DNA of 64,000 nt from Paracoccus sp. IB05 (GTDB lineage: Bacteria > Pseudomonadota > Alphaproteobacteria > Rhodobacterales > Rhodobacteraceae), in assembly GCF_016405985.1 (NCBI RefSeq), contig NZ_JAEFCF010000001.1, positions 248,001 through 312,000 on the forward strand, read 5' to 3'. Positions 26,631-35,692 of this stretch are shown piece by piece (positions within the stretch are counted from its first letter, which is position 1; the number at the start of each line of letters is the position of its first letter). Made by a program: the position numbers and the translations under genes. The notes below the pieces were generated by a model, which ran no database searches, was not told the origin of the DNA, and was given only the letters and a program-made list of their open reading frames with translations.

Positions 26631-27604
26631 TGGCGGCGCAGGGATTTAAGCGCCTGGTGCGGCGCCATTCCGAGATCGGCATCTTCCTGATCGCGGGCCT
26701 CCTGGTCGTTTTCTTCGCCACCAGTTCCGATGGCCGCTGGGCCAATCTCTATAATTTCGCCACGATTTTGCAGGTTACGGCGACGCTGGGTCTGATGACC
26801 CTGGGCGTGGCGCTGGTGATCGGCACCGGCGAGATCGACATTTCGGTCGGATCGACCTTCGGCATGGGCGCGCTGGTCTACCTCTGGCTGGCGCTCAGGA
26901 TCGACCCGGCAATTGCGATGCTGGCGGCGGTGACGGTGGGCGGGCTGATCGGCGCTTTCAACGGCTGGCTGATCACGAAAACCGGCACGCCTTCGCTGAT
27001 CATCACGCTCGGGTCATTGATGATCTTTCGTGGCATCGCCATCGCGCTGACCGACGGGTTTTCCTTTTCGATCCCCTATGCGGCGCGGGGGGGATTTACC
27101 TATTGGCTCTTCGGCGGCGGCGATATTCTTGGCTTCAACACGGGCCTGATCTGGCTGCTGGTGAGCCTCGTGGTCCTGATGATCCTGCTGCGCGCCACGC
27201 CCTTCGGCAATCGACTGCTGGCGGTTGGCGGCTCGGCCGCAAGTGCCCATTCACGCGGCGTCCGGGTAGACCGGATCAAATTCTCGGCCTTCGTGATCTG
27301 CGGGCTGCTTGCGGGCCTCGCCGGAGGGCTTGAGGCCGGCAAGCTCGGCTTTGCCGATGGCTCGATGGGCCGGCTGATGGAGTTGCAGGCGATTGCCTCC
27401 TGCGTGTTGGGCGGTTGTCTGCTGGCGGGCGGGCGGGTGTCGCTGCCGGGCGCGCTGATGGGGGCCTTTGTGCTGTCGTCGATCCAGTCCTATCTGGTGG
27501 TGATGGGGGTCAGGCCGCAATGGTTCATCCTCACGCTGGGGGTGATCGTGGTGGCGGCAGCGCTTGGCGACCGGCTGCTGCGGCAATGGGCTGTGAAACG
27601 GTAG
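26630..27604 (+). CDS. Sugar ABC transporter permease 2
   Basis: 324 residues, BPD_transp_2 family, with LVIGTGEIDISVGSTFGMGA and GGSAASAHSRGVRVDRIK as family motifs. It differs clearly from permease 1, so the pair likely makes a heterodimeric channel. Ends 2 bp before the dehydrogenase ATG. Confidence 0.95.
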   Translation: MAAQGFKRLVRRHSEIGIFLIAGLLVVFFATSSDGRWANLYNFATILQVTATLGLMTLGVALVIGTGEIDISVGSTFGMGALVYLWLALRIDPAIAMLAAVTVGGLIGAFNGWLITKTGTPSLIITLGSLMIFRGIAIALTDGFSFSIPYAARGGFTYWLFGGGDILGFNTGLIWLLVSLVVLMILLRATPFGNRLLAVGGSAASAHSRGVRVDRIKFSAFVICGLLAGLAGGLEAGKLGFADGSMGRLMELQAIASCVLGGCLLAGGRVSLPGALMGAFVLSSIQSYLVVMGVRPQWFILTLGVIVVAAALGDRLLRQWAVKR

Positions 27605-27606
27605 GG

Positions 27607-28629
27607 ATGACACAGATGGTTGTAAGAATTGGGATCATCGGCGCAGGGGTGATGGGCGCGGATCATGCAAAGATCTTCGCCGAGGATCTGGCGGGGACGG
27701 AATTGCGGCTGATCGTTGATGCCGATCCGGCCCGCGCCCGCTCACTTGCCGACCGCTGCGGCGCAGAGGCCGGTACCGACCCCGGGGCACTGATCGCAAG
27801 ACCGGATATTGACGCGGTGCTGATCGCCAGCCCCGATTTCACCCATGCGCCCTTGACGCTGGCCTGTCTGAAAGCCGGCAAGGCGGTTCTGTGCGAAAAG
27901 CCACTGTCGCCTTTATCCGTCGAATGCCTGCAGGTGATGCAGGCCGAAGAGGCGGGAGGCGTGCAGCGGGTGCAGCTTGGCTTCATGCGCCGCTTTGACC
28001 AGTCTTACCAGGAGATGCGCGCGGCGCTTTGCGACGGGCTGATCGGGCGCGCGGTGATGATGCACAACTTCCACCGCAATGTCGAAAACCCGGCCGCCGG
28101 TTTCACCGCCGATATGGCGATCACCAATTCCGCGCCGCATGAATTCGACGTGGCTCGTTTCGTGCTGGGAGCGGATTATGTCGCCGTGACGGCCTTCTCG
28201 CCGCACCTCGCGAGCGGCAAGGTCGGCCCCGTGGTGATGGTGCTGGAAACGGATCAGGGCCAGGTCGTCACCATCGAGGTCAATAACAACGCCGCCTATG
28301 GCTATGACGTGCGCGGTGAGCTGGTCGGGGAAACCGGTGCGGTTTCGCTTTCTGCCCCGCTGCATTCGCGCATCGACTGCGGCTTGCAACAGGTCACCAC
28401 CTATGCCGCCGACTGGCGCCCGCGCTTTGCCGAGGCCTATCGCCGCCAGAACCGCGCTTTCATCGACTTTGTCCGCAGCGGGGTCTTCCCGGCGGATGGG
28501 GCCAGTGCCTGGGATGGATATGCCGCCTCGGTGATTGCCGAAGCCGGGGTGAGATCGCTGAAAGAGGGGCGACGGGTTGTCGTCGAAATGATCGCGCAGC
28601 CGGAATTCTACCGCAAAAGGACAGACTGA
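27607..28629 (+). CDS. Gfo/Idh/MocA family dehydrogenase, inositol 2-dehydrogenase-like
   Basis: 340 residues from ATG 27607 (GTAGGG upstream; a second ATG at 27616 is possible). Rossmann GAGVMG (12-17), catalytic-region EKP (97-99), GFMRRFDQSYQEMRAAL and the HEFD segment (NSAPHEFDVARFV) resemble IolG-type myo-inositol dehydrogenases. It would oxidise the imported sugar or polyol with NAD(P). With the isomerase encoded 2 bp downstream it looks like a short inositol- or keto-sugar pathway; substrate inferred. Confidence 0.92.
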   Translation: MTQMVVRIGIIGAGVMGADHAKIFAEDLAGTELRLIVDADPARARSLADRCGAEAGTDPGALIARPDIDAVLIASPDFTHAPLTLACLKAGKAVLCEKPLSPLSVECLQVMQAEEAGGVQRVQLGFMRRFDQSYQEMRAALCDGLIGRAVMMHNFHRNVENPAAGFTADMAITNSAPHEFDVARFVLGADYVAVTAFSPHLASGKVGPVVMVLETDQGQVVTIEVNNNAAYGYDVRGELVGETGAVSLSAPLHSRIDCGLQQVTTYAADWRPRFAEAYRRQNRAFIDFVRSGVFPADGASAWDGYAASVIAEAGVRSLKEGRRVVVEMIAQPEFYRKRTD

Positions 28630-28631
28630 CC

Positions 28632-29591
28632 ATGAAGCTTGGTTTCGTAACGGACAGCCTCGGCGGTGACAGCTTTGAGGGCGTGCTGGAGACCGCCGCC
28701 CGTCTCGGCGTCGCGGGGCTGGAGGTCAATACCGGCGGCTGGTCGACCGCGCCGCATTTCGACCTTGCGCTGATGGCGCGCGATGCGGGCGCGCGCAAGG
28801 CCTTCCTGAAGGCATTTGCAGATCGCGGGCTGGAGCTGATCTGCCTGAATGCAAACGGCAATCCGCTGCATCCGACCGAGCCGCATCAGGCGGAATGCCT
28901 GCGCGACACCATCCGTATCGCGGGCGATATGGGGATCACGAAGATTGTGACCATGTCGGGTCTTCCGGCCGGGCGCGAGGGCGATCTGATGCCGAACTGG
29001 GTTGTGGCAAGCTGGCCGCCCGAGATGCAAAAGATCCTCGAATGGCAATGGCAGGAAAAGCTGATCCCGTTCTGGAGCGAGATATCTGATCTGGCGACAG
29101 CCTCGGGCGTGTCGCAGATCGCGCTCGAGATGCATGGCAATCAATGCGTCTATAACGTGCCGTCGCTTCTGAAGCTGCGCGAGGCGGTCGGGCCGGTGAT
29201 CGGTGCCAATCTCGACCCGAGCCATCTGTTCTGGATGGGGGCCGACCCGCTGGCCGCAGCCGGGGCGCTCGGTGAGGCGATCTTTCATGTCCATGCCAAG
29301 GATACCTTCCTCAACGCGCCGAAACAGGCCACGACCAGCCTGCTGGAAAACGGCGGTCTGATGGATATTCCGGCGCGCAGCTGGTCGTATATCACGCTTG
29401 GTTTCGGCCATGGTGAGGAGTGGTGGCGGCACTTCTGCTACCGGCTGAAGATGGCGGGTTACGATGGCTGGCTTTCGATCGAGCATGAGGATGTGCTGCT
29501 GAATTCGCTCGAAGGGCTCGAGAAATCCATCACGCTTTTGCGCAATGTGATGCCCGCGCGCGATGCGGATTTCCGGCCTCAGGCGATCTGA
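28632..29591 (+). CDS. Sugar phosphate isomerase/epimerase (xylose-isomerase-like TIM barrel)
   Basis: 319 residues. AP_endonuc_2/IolE-type TIM barrel with metal-ligand regions IALEMHGNQCVYN, GANLDPSHLFWMG, FHVHAKDTFLN and LSIEHEDVLL, in the usual order. Relatives include inosose dehydratase, inosose isomerase and tagatose epimerase. Last gene of the sugar operon, immediately after the dehydrogenase, hence likely acting on its keto product. A terminator hairpin begins 2 bp after the stop. Confidence 0.92.
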   Translation: MKLGFVTDSLGGDSFEGVLETAARLGVAGLEVNTGGWSTAPHFDLALMARDAGARKAFLKAFADRGLELICLNANGNPLHPTEPHQAECLRDTIRIAGDMGITKIVTMSGLPAGREGDLMPNWVVASWPPEMQKILEWQWQEKLIPFWSEISDLATASGVSQIALEMHGNQCVYNVPSLLKLREAVGPVIGANLDPSHLFWMGADPLAAAGALGEAIFHVHAKDTFLNAPKQATTSLLENGGLMDIPARSWSYITLGFGHGEEWWRHFCYRLKMAGYDGWLSIEHEDVLLNSLEGLEKSITLLRNVMPARDADFRPQAI

Positions 29592-29592
29592 C

Positions 29593-29609
29593 CGCCCGGG
29601 ATCCGGGCG
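29593..29609 (+). terminator. Terminator hairpin after the sugar operon
   Basis: CGCCCGG-GAT-CCGGGCG with a 3-nt loop followed by CTTCTTTCC, directly after the isomerase stop codon. Confidence 0.6.
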
Positions 29610-29650
29610 CTTCTTTCCCCGGCCGGGCTGCTCCCTTTGCCCGACCCATG

Positions 29651-29679
29651 GCGGGGGCCTGTGCTTCACCGGCCCCCGC
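29651..29679 (-). terminator. Hairpin between convergent sugar and Liv operons
   Basis: Perfect 9-bp stem GCGGGGGCC / GGCCCCCGC with an 11-nt loop, 57 bp beyond the end of the livM-like gene. It probably ends the minus-strand Liv-type operon. Confidence 0.5.
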
Positions 29680-29735
29680 TGCCCGCCCCGGATTGCCCGC
29701 CAATGGGGGGTGGTGATGGTTCCGGCTCCGGACGG

Positions 29736-30767
29736 TCAGACCGGTTTGGTATGAGGCGGGGGCGCAGGTGGTGCATCCGGCCTCTGACCGCGCCCCTGGC
29801 TGAACCTCAACCGGATTCCGGCAAGCCCTTTGGGAAAAAGGATCACGCAGCCCGCCAGTACAAGCCCGATGCCGATCTCGCGCCAGTCGGACACTTCGCG
29901 CAGCCCCTCATCGGCCCACATCAGCAGCGCGGCCCCGATCAGGGGTCCCCAGGTGGTGCCAAGCCCGCCGACCACGATCATCGCAAGGATGAAGAGCAGC
30001 ATTGCAAAAGCGAAGGCGGTCGGTCCGACCACGCCGAAATGCGCGGCATGAAAGGCGCCGGCAAGGCCGGTGAAAAAGGCGGAAAGACCAAAGACCCAGA
30101 GCTGATAGCGCATCCTCGACACGCCACGGGCCAGCGCGAGGCCGGGATTGTCGCGCAGGCCCCGGAAGGCCAGGCCCAGCGGGCCATGGATGATCGCGAT
30201 GCAGAAAAGCTGTGCGGCAAGCAGCAGCACCAGCCCGGTATAGTAATGCCCGACATACCATTTCGAGCCGAGCAGATCTCGGAACCCCAGATCCCCGAAC
30301 CGTGAAAAGCCGCGCGCGCCGCCGAACAAAGGCAGGCAGCCCGAGGCGGGGGTGGTGAAACAGGCGGTGTCATTCACGACCAGAAGATACATGACTTGGC
30401 CGATCGCCAGCGTCAGCAGCGCCACATAGGGGCCTTTCAGCCGCAGGCAGGCAAAGCCGATCACCAGCGAGACCCCAACCGTCACCAGGGCCGCCAGCAG
30501 CATCGCAGCAGGCAGCATCAGCCCGATATAATAGGCCAGCATCGCAGTGGCATAGGCGCCGACCGCGAAGAGCGCCATCTGCGCCAGTGAAAAGATCCCC
30601 GCAACGCCGAGGACAAGGTTCCACTGGCTCGCCACCACCGCCCATATGAAAAACACCGTCAGCTGCGTCAGCACATAGCGGGTGCCGGTCAAAAGCGGCA
30701 CCGCCAGCATCAGCAGAAACAGCACCAGCGCAATCACGACATCGCGTCTGACAGGAGACCGGATCAT
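29736..30767 (-). CDS. Branched-chain amino acid-type ABC transporter permease (LivM-like)
   Basis: 343 residues from ATG 30767, which overlaps the TGA of the LivH-like gene (ATGA). Ten or so membrane segments and LivM signatures: WNLVLGVAGIFSLAQMALFA, GLRDNPGLALARGVSR and IVVGGLGTTWGPLIGAALL. Last gene of the operon. The Liv/HAA family also includes amide, urea and other organic-acid importers, so leucine is not implied. Confidence 0.94.
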   Translation of the reverse strand: MIRSPVRRDVVIALVLFLLMLAVPLLTGTRYVLTQLTVFFIWAVVASQWNLVLGVAGIFSLAQMALFAVGAYATAMLAYYIGLMLPAAMLLAALVTVGVSLVIGFACLRLKGPYVALLTLAIGQVMYLLVVNDTACFTTPASGCLPLFGGARGFSRFGDLGFRDLLGSKWYVGHYYTGLVLLLAAQLFCIAIIHGPLGLAFRGLRDNPGLALARGVSRMRYQLWVFGLSAFFTGLAGAFHAAHFGVVGPTAFAFAMLLFILAMIVVGGLGTTWGPLIGAALLMWADEGLREVSDWREIGIGLVLAGCVILFPKGLAGIRLRFSQGRGQRPDAPPAPPPHTKPV

Positions 30768-31642
30768 AGCCGCACCACTTCTTTCTGGCCAAAGACGCCC
30801 TGCGGTCTCCAGATCAGCACCGCGATTACAAGGCACAGAAGGATCGCGAAGGCATATTGCACGCCGAAAATGTATTGGATGACTGCCTCAAGCATGCCGA
30901 TGGCAAAGGCGGTCAGCGCGGCACCCGGCACATTCCCCAGCCCCGCCACGACACAGATGATAAAGGCCTTCAGCATCGGGTCCGCCCCCATATTCGGCAA
31001 CAGCCCCGACATTGACGAGATCATGATCCCTGACAGTGCTGCCAATGCGCCCGACAGCATCAGGATCGTGAGGTAGATCCGGCGGATCGGCACCCCCATC
31101 AGCTGCGCCGCATCGCGGTTCATCGAGGTCGCCCGGATCGCCCGCCCAAGGCGCGAGCGGTTCAGCATTCCCGCCACCAGCACCAGCATCAGAAGCGCGG
31201 TGCCAAAGATCAGCGCATTTTGCCAGGGCAGGTTGACCTGGCCGAGCATGATACCGCCTTCCAGCTTCAGGCTCTGCGCCTGGGGTTGCGGGCCGAAAAG
31301 CTTGAGGATCACGCTTTCCAGCATCAGCCCGATGCCGATGGTGGCGATGAAAATGCGGGTCTCGAACCCTTCGCCGCCCAGCATCGGCCGCGCGGCGGCG
31401 ACAAAGATCAGCCCGCCCGCCAGCGAACCCGCCGCCATTGCGGCCAGTGCGGCCAGCGGTGCAGGCCAGCCCATCGCCTGCATCGCCCACATCGCGATAT
31501 AGCCGCCAAGCGCCAGCAGACCGCCTTGCGCCATGTTCAGCATGTTCAGCGCGCCGAAGATCAGCGCAAGACCAATGGTCGAGACCGCATAGACCGCGCC
31601 CAAAGTCAGGCCGGAAATCAGGATCTGGGTTGCAACATCCAT
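30764..31642 (-). CDS. Branched-chain amino acid-type ABC transporter permease (LivH-like)
   Basis: 292 residues, about eight membrane segments, with the LivH pattern GLALIFGALNMLNMAQGGLL near the N-terminus and CVVAGLGNVPGAALTAFAIG near the C-terminus. It pairs with the LivM-like permease encoded next. It starts 3 bp after the LivF-like stop, so the genes are translated together. Confidence 0.94.
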   Translation of the reverse strand: MDVATQILISGLTLGAVYAVSTIGLALIFGALNMLNMAQGGLLALGGYIAMWAMQAMGWPAPLAALAAMAAGSLAGGLIFVAAARPMLGGEGFETRIFIATIGIGLMLESVILKLFGPQPQAQSLKLEGGIMLGQVNLPWQNALIFGTALLMLVLVAGMLNRSRLGRAIRATSMNRDAAQLMGVPIRRIYLTILMLSGALAALSGIMISSMSGLLPNMGADPMLKAFIICVVAGLGNVPGAALTAFAIGMLEAVIQYIFGVQYAFAILLCLVIAVLIWRPQGVFGQKEVVRL

Positions 31643-31645
31643 GGC

Positions 31646-32356
31646 TCAGCCCCCCAGATATGTGGCGAAGATTTCCGGCGATGACAGGAATTCCTGCCCC
31701 GTTCCCGACCAGGCAATGGCGCCATTGTCGAGAAGATGCATCCGGTCGGCCATATCGGCGATGCGGATGGCGTTTTCCTCGACCACCAGAATGGTGCGCC
31801 CCGATTTCGCCAGCGCCTGCACCAGTTCATAGATCTGGTCGATCACGATGGGGGCAAGCCCGAGGGAGGGCTCATCAAGCATCAGGATCCGCCCGCCCGC
31901 CATCAGCCCGCGCCCGATCCCGACCATGCGCCGTTCCCCGCCGGAAAGGGTAGAGGCGGTCTGGGTCTGACGGTCGCGCAGTTTCGGCAGCAGCGTGAAG
32001 ACCTCATCAAGGCGGCGCGCCTCGTCGCGCGCGGCTTCGGGAAGGTAGGCGCCCATCCTGAGATTATCGAGCACCGACATGCCCGGAAACAGGAGATCGC
32101 CCTGCGGTACATGGATGATGCCCGCCGCGACGATGCGGTCGGGCCGCGCGCGGGTCAGCGCCTTGCCGTCAAGGCGGATCTCTCCGGCGCGCGCCCGGGC
32201 AAGGCCCGAAATCGCGCGCAGCACCGTGGTTTTCCCATGCCCGTTCGGGCCGACAAGGGCCGCGAATTCGCCCTCTTTGATCGTCAGCGAAATGCCCCGG
32301 ATCACCCGCTGCACACCATAAGCGACTTCGAGACCGCTGATTTCCAGAAGGCTCAT
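31646..32356 (-). CDS. ABC transporter ATP-binding protein (LivF-like)
   Basis: 236 residues with Walker A GPNGHGKTT (36-44), signature LSGGERRMV, Walker B ILMLDEPSLGLAP and switch His replaced by Glu in ILVVEENA, the usual LivF form. It overlaps the LivG-like gene by 4 bp. Powers the importer together with the LivG-like subunit. Confidence 0.94.
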   Translation of the reverse strand: MSLLEISGLEVAYGVQRVIRGISLTIKEGEFAALVGPNGHGKTTVLRAISGLARARAGEIRLDGKALTRARPDRIVAAGIIHVPQGDLLFPGMSVLDNLRMGAYLPEAARDEARRLDEVFTLLPKLRDRQTQTASTLSGGERRMVGIGRGLMAGGRILMLDEPSLGLAPIVIDQIYELVQALAKSGRTILVVEENAIRIADMADRMHLLDNGAIAWSGTGQEFLSSPEIFATYLGG

Positions 32357-33144
32357 GCGCCCCCCCTCCCGAGATGACCGCGCAGCCGCTCGGATGCGCC
32401 GGCCCCCAGATAGACATCGACCACGGTGGCATCTTCGACCAGCCCGCCGGGCGGGCCCTCGAATATCTTCTCACCGTGATGGAGGATCATGACGCGTTCG
32501 GACAGGCCGACGAGGAAGCGCATCACATGCTCGATCAGGATGATCGTCACGCCGCGCGCTTTCAGGCGGCGGACGCAGTCCATGATCACATCGGTCTCGG
32601 CATGGGTCAGGCCGCCGACCGGTTCATCCATCAGGAGGATCTTCGGATCGGTCGCCAGCGCCGAGGCGATCATCAGAAGCTTGCGGTCGATCACAGGCGC
32701 CTGTCCGGCCAGGGTTCCCGCACGCGGCCCGAGGCCCACGAAGTCCAGCGCCTGATCGGCGGCATCGCGCACCTCACGCGAAAGCCGCAGCCCGGGCATC
32801 GCCCGCGCGCGCCGCCCGAATTGTGCCGCCAGCCGCACATTGTCGCGCAAGGACATGGAGTCAAAGGCCGCATTCAGCTGAAAGGTCCGCGCAAGGCCGC
32901 GCTGACAGATGCGATCGGGGGCGTCAGCGGTGATCTCTTCGCCCGCCAGCAGGACCCGCCCCGCCGTTGCAGGTGAAAGCCCGGAAAGCACGTCAAACAG
33001 CGTGGTCTTGCCTGCGCCATTCGGCCCGCCGATCCCCAGCACCTCGCCGCGCCGGACCGTGAAGTCCAGCGCGTTGACGGCTTTCAGCGCGCCATATTGT
33101 TTGGTCACCCGCTCGCAGGCGAGGATCGGCTCGGACACGGTCAT
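32353..33144 (-). CDS. ABC transporter ATP-binding protein (LivG-like) with degenerate signature motif
   Basis: 263 residues. Walker A GPNGAGKTT (40-48) and Walker B ILLMDEP (169-175) are normal, and ILIEHVMRFLVGLSERV fits LivG. The ABC signature region reads TLAGQAPVIDRK (144-155) instead of a recognisable LS.G.. motif, which is unusual. The second ATPase encoded next has a proper signature, so one composite ATP site could still be fully active. Start overlaps the binding-protein stop by 4 bp. Confidence 0.92.
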   Translation of the reverse strand: MTVSEPILACERVTKQYGALKAVNALDFTVRRGEVLGIGGPNGAGKTTLFDVLSGLSPATAGRVLLAGEEITADAPDRICQRGLARTFQLNAAFDSMSLRDNVRLAAQFGRRARAMPGLRLSREVRDAADQALDFVGLGPRAGTLAGQAPVIDRKLLMIASALATDPKILLMDEPVGGLTHAETDVIMDCVRRLKARGVTIILIEHVMRFLVGLSERVMILHHGEKIFEGPPGGLVEDATVVDVYLGAGASERLRGHLGRGGA

Positions 33145-34469
33145 TTCAGCCAGGACGGTTTCACATAGGGGCCGGTTGCATAGGGCCAGGGCGCGATCAG
33201 CTTGCCGCCGACGCCTGCATCCTGGATCTGCAGGAACTGATGCGGCATGCCAAGCGAGGGGTCGTTGACCTCGGTCGGGAAGGCGCGGGCGGCGTTGTTT
33301 GCCGGGTTCATCCGGGTGGTACCGCAGACACCGCGATAGATGAGGTTTCGCATCCGGTCGGCGACCAGGCGGTTCTGATCTGGATTGTCCGGCTCTCCCG
33401 ATCCGCCCGCCAGCGCCGCGCCCACGGCCCAGAGATACGCGCCGTCATAGGGCTGCGCGCCGGAATTATGCCCGGCAGTCTCGCCAAAGCGTTCTTTGTA
33501 GCGTTTCTCGAAATCGAGCCCGATCTCATCCTGAAGATCGCCCACCAGGGTGGCATAGATCACCCCTTCCGAGGCCTTGCCGGCAATCTCGCGGAAGGCG
33601 GGAACCATCGGGCCATATTGCATATAGATCAGCGAATTCGTGGGGTTGGGGGCGAATTGCACCATGAATTGCGCCAGATCGGCGGGGAAGAAATGGGTGA
33701 TGCAGATCACTGCCGGCGGGTCTTCGCGCAGTTTCGCGAGCGTCGGCCCCCATTCCGAGATCGGCACGGAAACCGTCTCGAACATGGAAATCTCCCAGCC
33801 ATATTCGGCGGCGCGTTCCTTGACGCCATTGGCGATATTCGCGGCATAGACGCCCGCCGAAAGGATCACCGCCATCTTGTTGTTCGGACGGGTGAATTCC
33901 TTATTCGCTTCGAGCGATTTGAGGAAGTCGAGGAAACCCGGCCCATACCAGTATTCCGCAGCACAGCCCTGGAAGGAGCCGAAATAGCGTTCGGGGTCGG
34001 ATTCAATGAGGCTCGTATGGCCCAAAGTCGCATCGTAATGCACATAGATGATGCCGCTGTCGGCGATCACATCGGGGATCGCCGAGCCCGAGCCGACATT
34101 ATAGCCGTTGATCACCGCATGGACGCCGTAGCGGTCGATCAGACGCTGTACGGCCTGGACATTGGTCGCGTCACCCATCTGCTTGGTGTCTTCGAACTGA
34201 GGCTCCAGCGGGCGGCCCAGAATACCGCCAAGCGCGTTGATCTCGTCACAGGCCATGATCAGACCGTTGCGAAATTCGACCCCGTCAGCGGCGGCGAAAT
34301 CGGTGAGGGGGGCCGCCTGGCCGACCGGGATCGCGCTTCCCTGCGCGCGGGCGCCGTCATTCATGCCCGCAAGCATCGCGCCCGCCGCGCCGCCAAAGCC
34401 CGCGACGCCCTTGAGGAAAGTCCGCCGCCCGGGGATCACATTGGGGGCTGCCAGTTTCAGCGTTTTCAT
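33141..34469 (-). CDS. Periplasmic substrate-binding protein, Liv/AmiC-type (possible Tat substrate)
   Basis: 442 residues from ATG 34469 (AGGG 8 nt upstream; an ATG 6 bp earlier is too close to it). The signal carries a twin-arginine-like stretch GRRTFLKGVAGFGGAAGAM with cleavage near ARAQ. The mature part is a Peripla_BP_5/6 two-lobe protein (IPVGQAAPLTDFAAADGVEF, NGLIMACDEINALGGILGRP). Relatives bind amides, urea, short-chain amides or branched-chain amino acids. Lying just after a deacetylase-like amidohydrolase, the ligand may be an acetylated amine or amide (inference). Confidence 0.92.
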   Translation of the reverse strand: MKTLKLAAPNVIPGRRTFLKGVAGFGGAAGAMLAGMNDGARAQGSAIPVGQAAPLTDFAAADGVEFRNGLIMACDEINALGGILGRPLEPQFEDTKQMGDATNVQAVQRLIDRYGVHAVINGYNVGSGSAIPDVIADSGIIYVHYDATLGHTSLIESDPERYFGSFQGCAAEYWYGPGFLDFLKSLEANKEFTRPNNKMAVILSAGVYAANIANGVKERAAEYGWEISMFETVSVPISEWGPTLAKLREDPPAVICITHFFPADLAQFMVQFAPNPTNSLIYMQYGPMVPAFREIAGKASEGVIYATLVGDLQDEIGLDFEKRYKERFGETAGHNSGAQPYDGAYLWAVGAALAGGSGEPDNPDQNRLVADRMRNLIYRGVCGTTRMNPANNAARAFPTEVNDPSLGMPHQFLQIQDAGVGGKLIAPWPYATGPYVKPSWLK

Positions 34470-34499
34470 GATCATTTCCCTGTTGTTTTATATGTGTTT

Positions 34500-35597
34500 T
34501 TATTTGATCGCGTCGAGCAGGGCCGCCGCCCCGGCAATCATCGCGGCCTGATGTGGCTGCAATTCCTGCTGGCCCCAGCCTGCATGTTCGGCCCAGGGGT
34601 CGCTGACATGGGTGCGGATCCCACTCATTTCCTCGAGCACCGCAAGGCCACAATAAGGGGCATACATCGCCGAATAACCGCCCTCATGCGACATCAGGAG
34701 GCGCCCGCCGCAAAGCCGGTCGGCAGCCTCCATCAGCATGGCGGTCATCTGGCGATAGCCTTCCGATGTCACCATCATCCGCCCCATCGGATCGACCGCG
34801 CAGGCGTCAAACCCTGAAGGCACCACGATCAGATCGGGCCTGTAGCGCTCAAGCGCGGGCAGGACGACACGGCGGAAGGCCTCGAGATAGGCGCCGTTGC
34901 CACAGCCCGGCGGCAGCGGGATATTGAGATTGTAGCCCTCGCCCTTGCCGGTGCCGCGCTCGGAATGCAGGCCCGAATGGGTCGGGTAGAGCCGGTCCTG
35001 ATGCAGCGAGATCGTCAGCACATCGCCGCTGTCATAAAACGCGTCCTGGGTGCCATTGCCGTGATGGACATCCCAGTCGACCGTCGCGACCCGGCCCAGG
35101 CCATGCGTCGCCTGGGCATGCATGATCGCCACCGGCACATTGCCGAAAAGGCAGAACCCCATGCCGATATTGCGCTCGGCGTGATGTCCCGGCGGGCGCA
35201 CCAGGGCATAGGCATTCTGCACCTGGCCCGTCAGCACCGCATCCATCGCGGCAATCGTGCCGCCCGCCGCCAGCAGCGCGATATCGAAACTTCCGGCGCC
35301 AAGCGGCGTCAGGTATGAGGCATCGCCCCAGCCCGCCTCGCTGATCGCTTTGATCTTCGCGATATGGTCGCGGGTGTGAAAGCGGGCGATCTCATCCTCG
35401 GTCGCGGGGCGCGGCTTGATCGGCGCGAGGTAATCCAGCAGGCCAGAGACCTCGAGCAGATTGCGGATCCGCCGCTTGGTCTCGTGGTTTTCGACATGTT
35501 CGCCAGGCTGCACCGTCAGGCCTGGCGGGAAAACCAGGTTCCAGTTCTGGGTATTATGCCAGTGATACAGCTCATGCGACACGAGGCCGGTGGTCAT
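34500..35597 (-). CDS. Class II histone deacetylase-like amidohydrolase (HDAH/acetylpolyamine amidohydrolase group)
   Basis: 365 residues. Zinc-hydrolase core with RPPGHHAERNIGMGFC (His138/His139), VDWDVHHGNGTQD (zinc ligands Asp176 and His178), SGFDA (Asp264) and EGGYS (catalytic Tyr308): the complete arginase/deacetylase set. Length and motifs match bacterial HDAH from Bordetella/Alcaligenes-type bacteria (about 369 residues). In bacteria the natural substrates are probably acetylated polyamines or amides. It opens the Liv-type operon, suggesting import of an acetylated compound followed by deacetylation. Confidence 0.93.
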   Translation of the reverse strand: MTTGLVSHELYHWHNTQNWNLVFPPGLTVQPGEHVENHETKRRIRNLLEVSGLLDYLAPIKPRPATEDEIARFHTRDHIAKIKAISEAGWGDASYLTPLGAGSFDIALLAAGGTIAAMDAVLTGQVQNAYALVRPPGHHAERNIGMGFCLFGNVPVAIMHAQATHGLGRVATVDWDVHHGNGTQDAFYDSGDVLTISLHQDRLYPTHSGLHSERGTGKGEGYNLNIPLPPGCGNGAYLEAFRRVVLPALERYRPDLIVVPSGFDACAVDPMGRMMVTSEGYRQMTAMLMEAADRLCGGRLLMSHEGGYSAMYAPYCGLAVLEEMSGIRTHVSDPWAEHAGWGQQELQPHQAAMIAGAAALLDAIK

Positions 35598-35692
35598 CGC
35601 GCGTTTCTCCCGCCTGGATATTCCGTGCAGGAGGCTAGGCGAGAGGGCAGGGCTTGTGCGCCTCCCTTAGGGGTGGGGGGGACAAAAAATCT

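Noticed and set aside
33240-34817. 525-residue plus-strand open frame
   Set aside because: Antisense to the Liv-type binding protein and deacetylase genes; no conserved motif.
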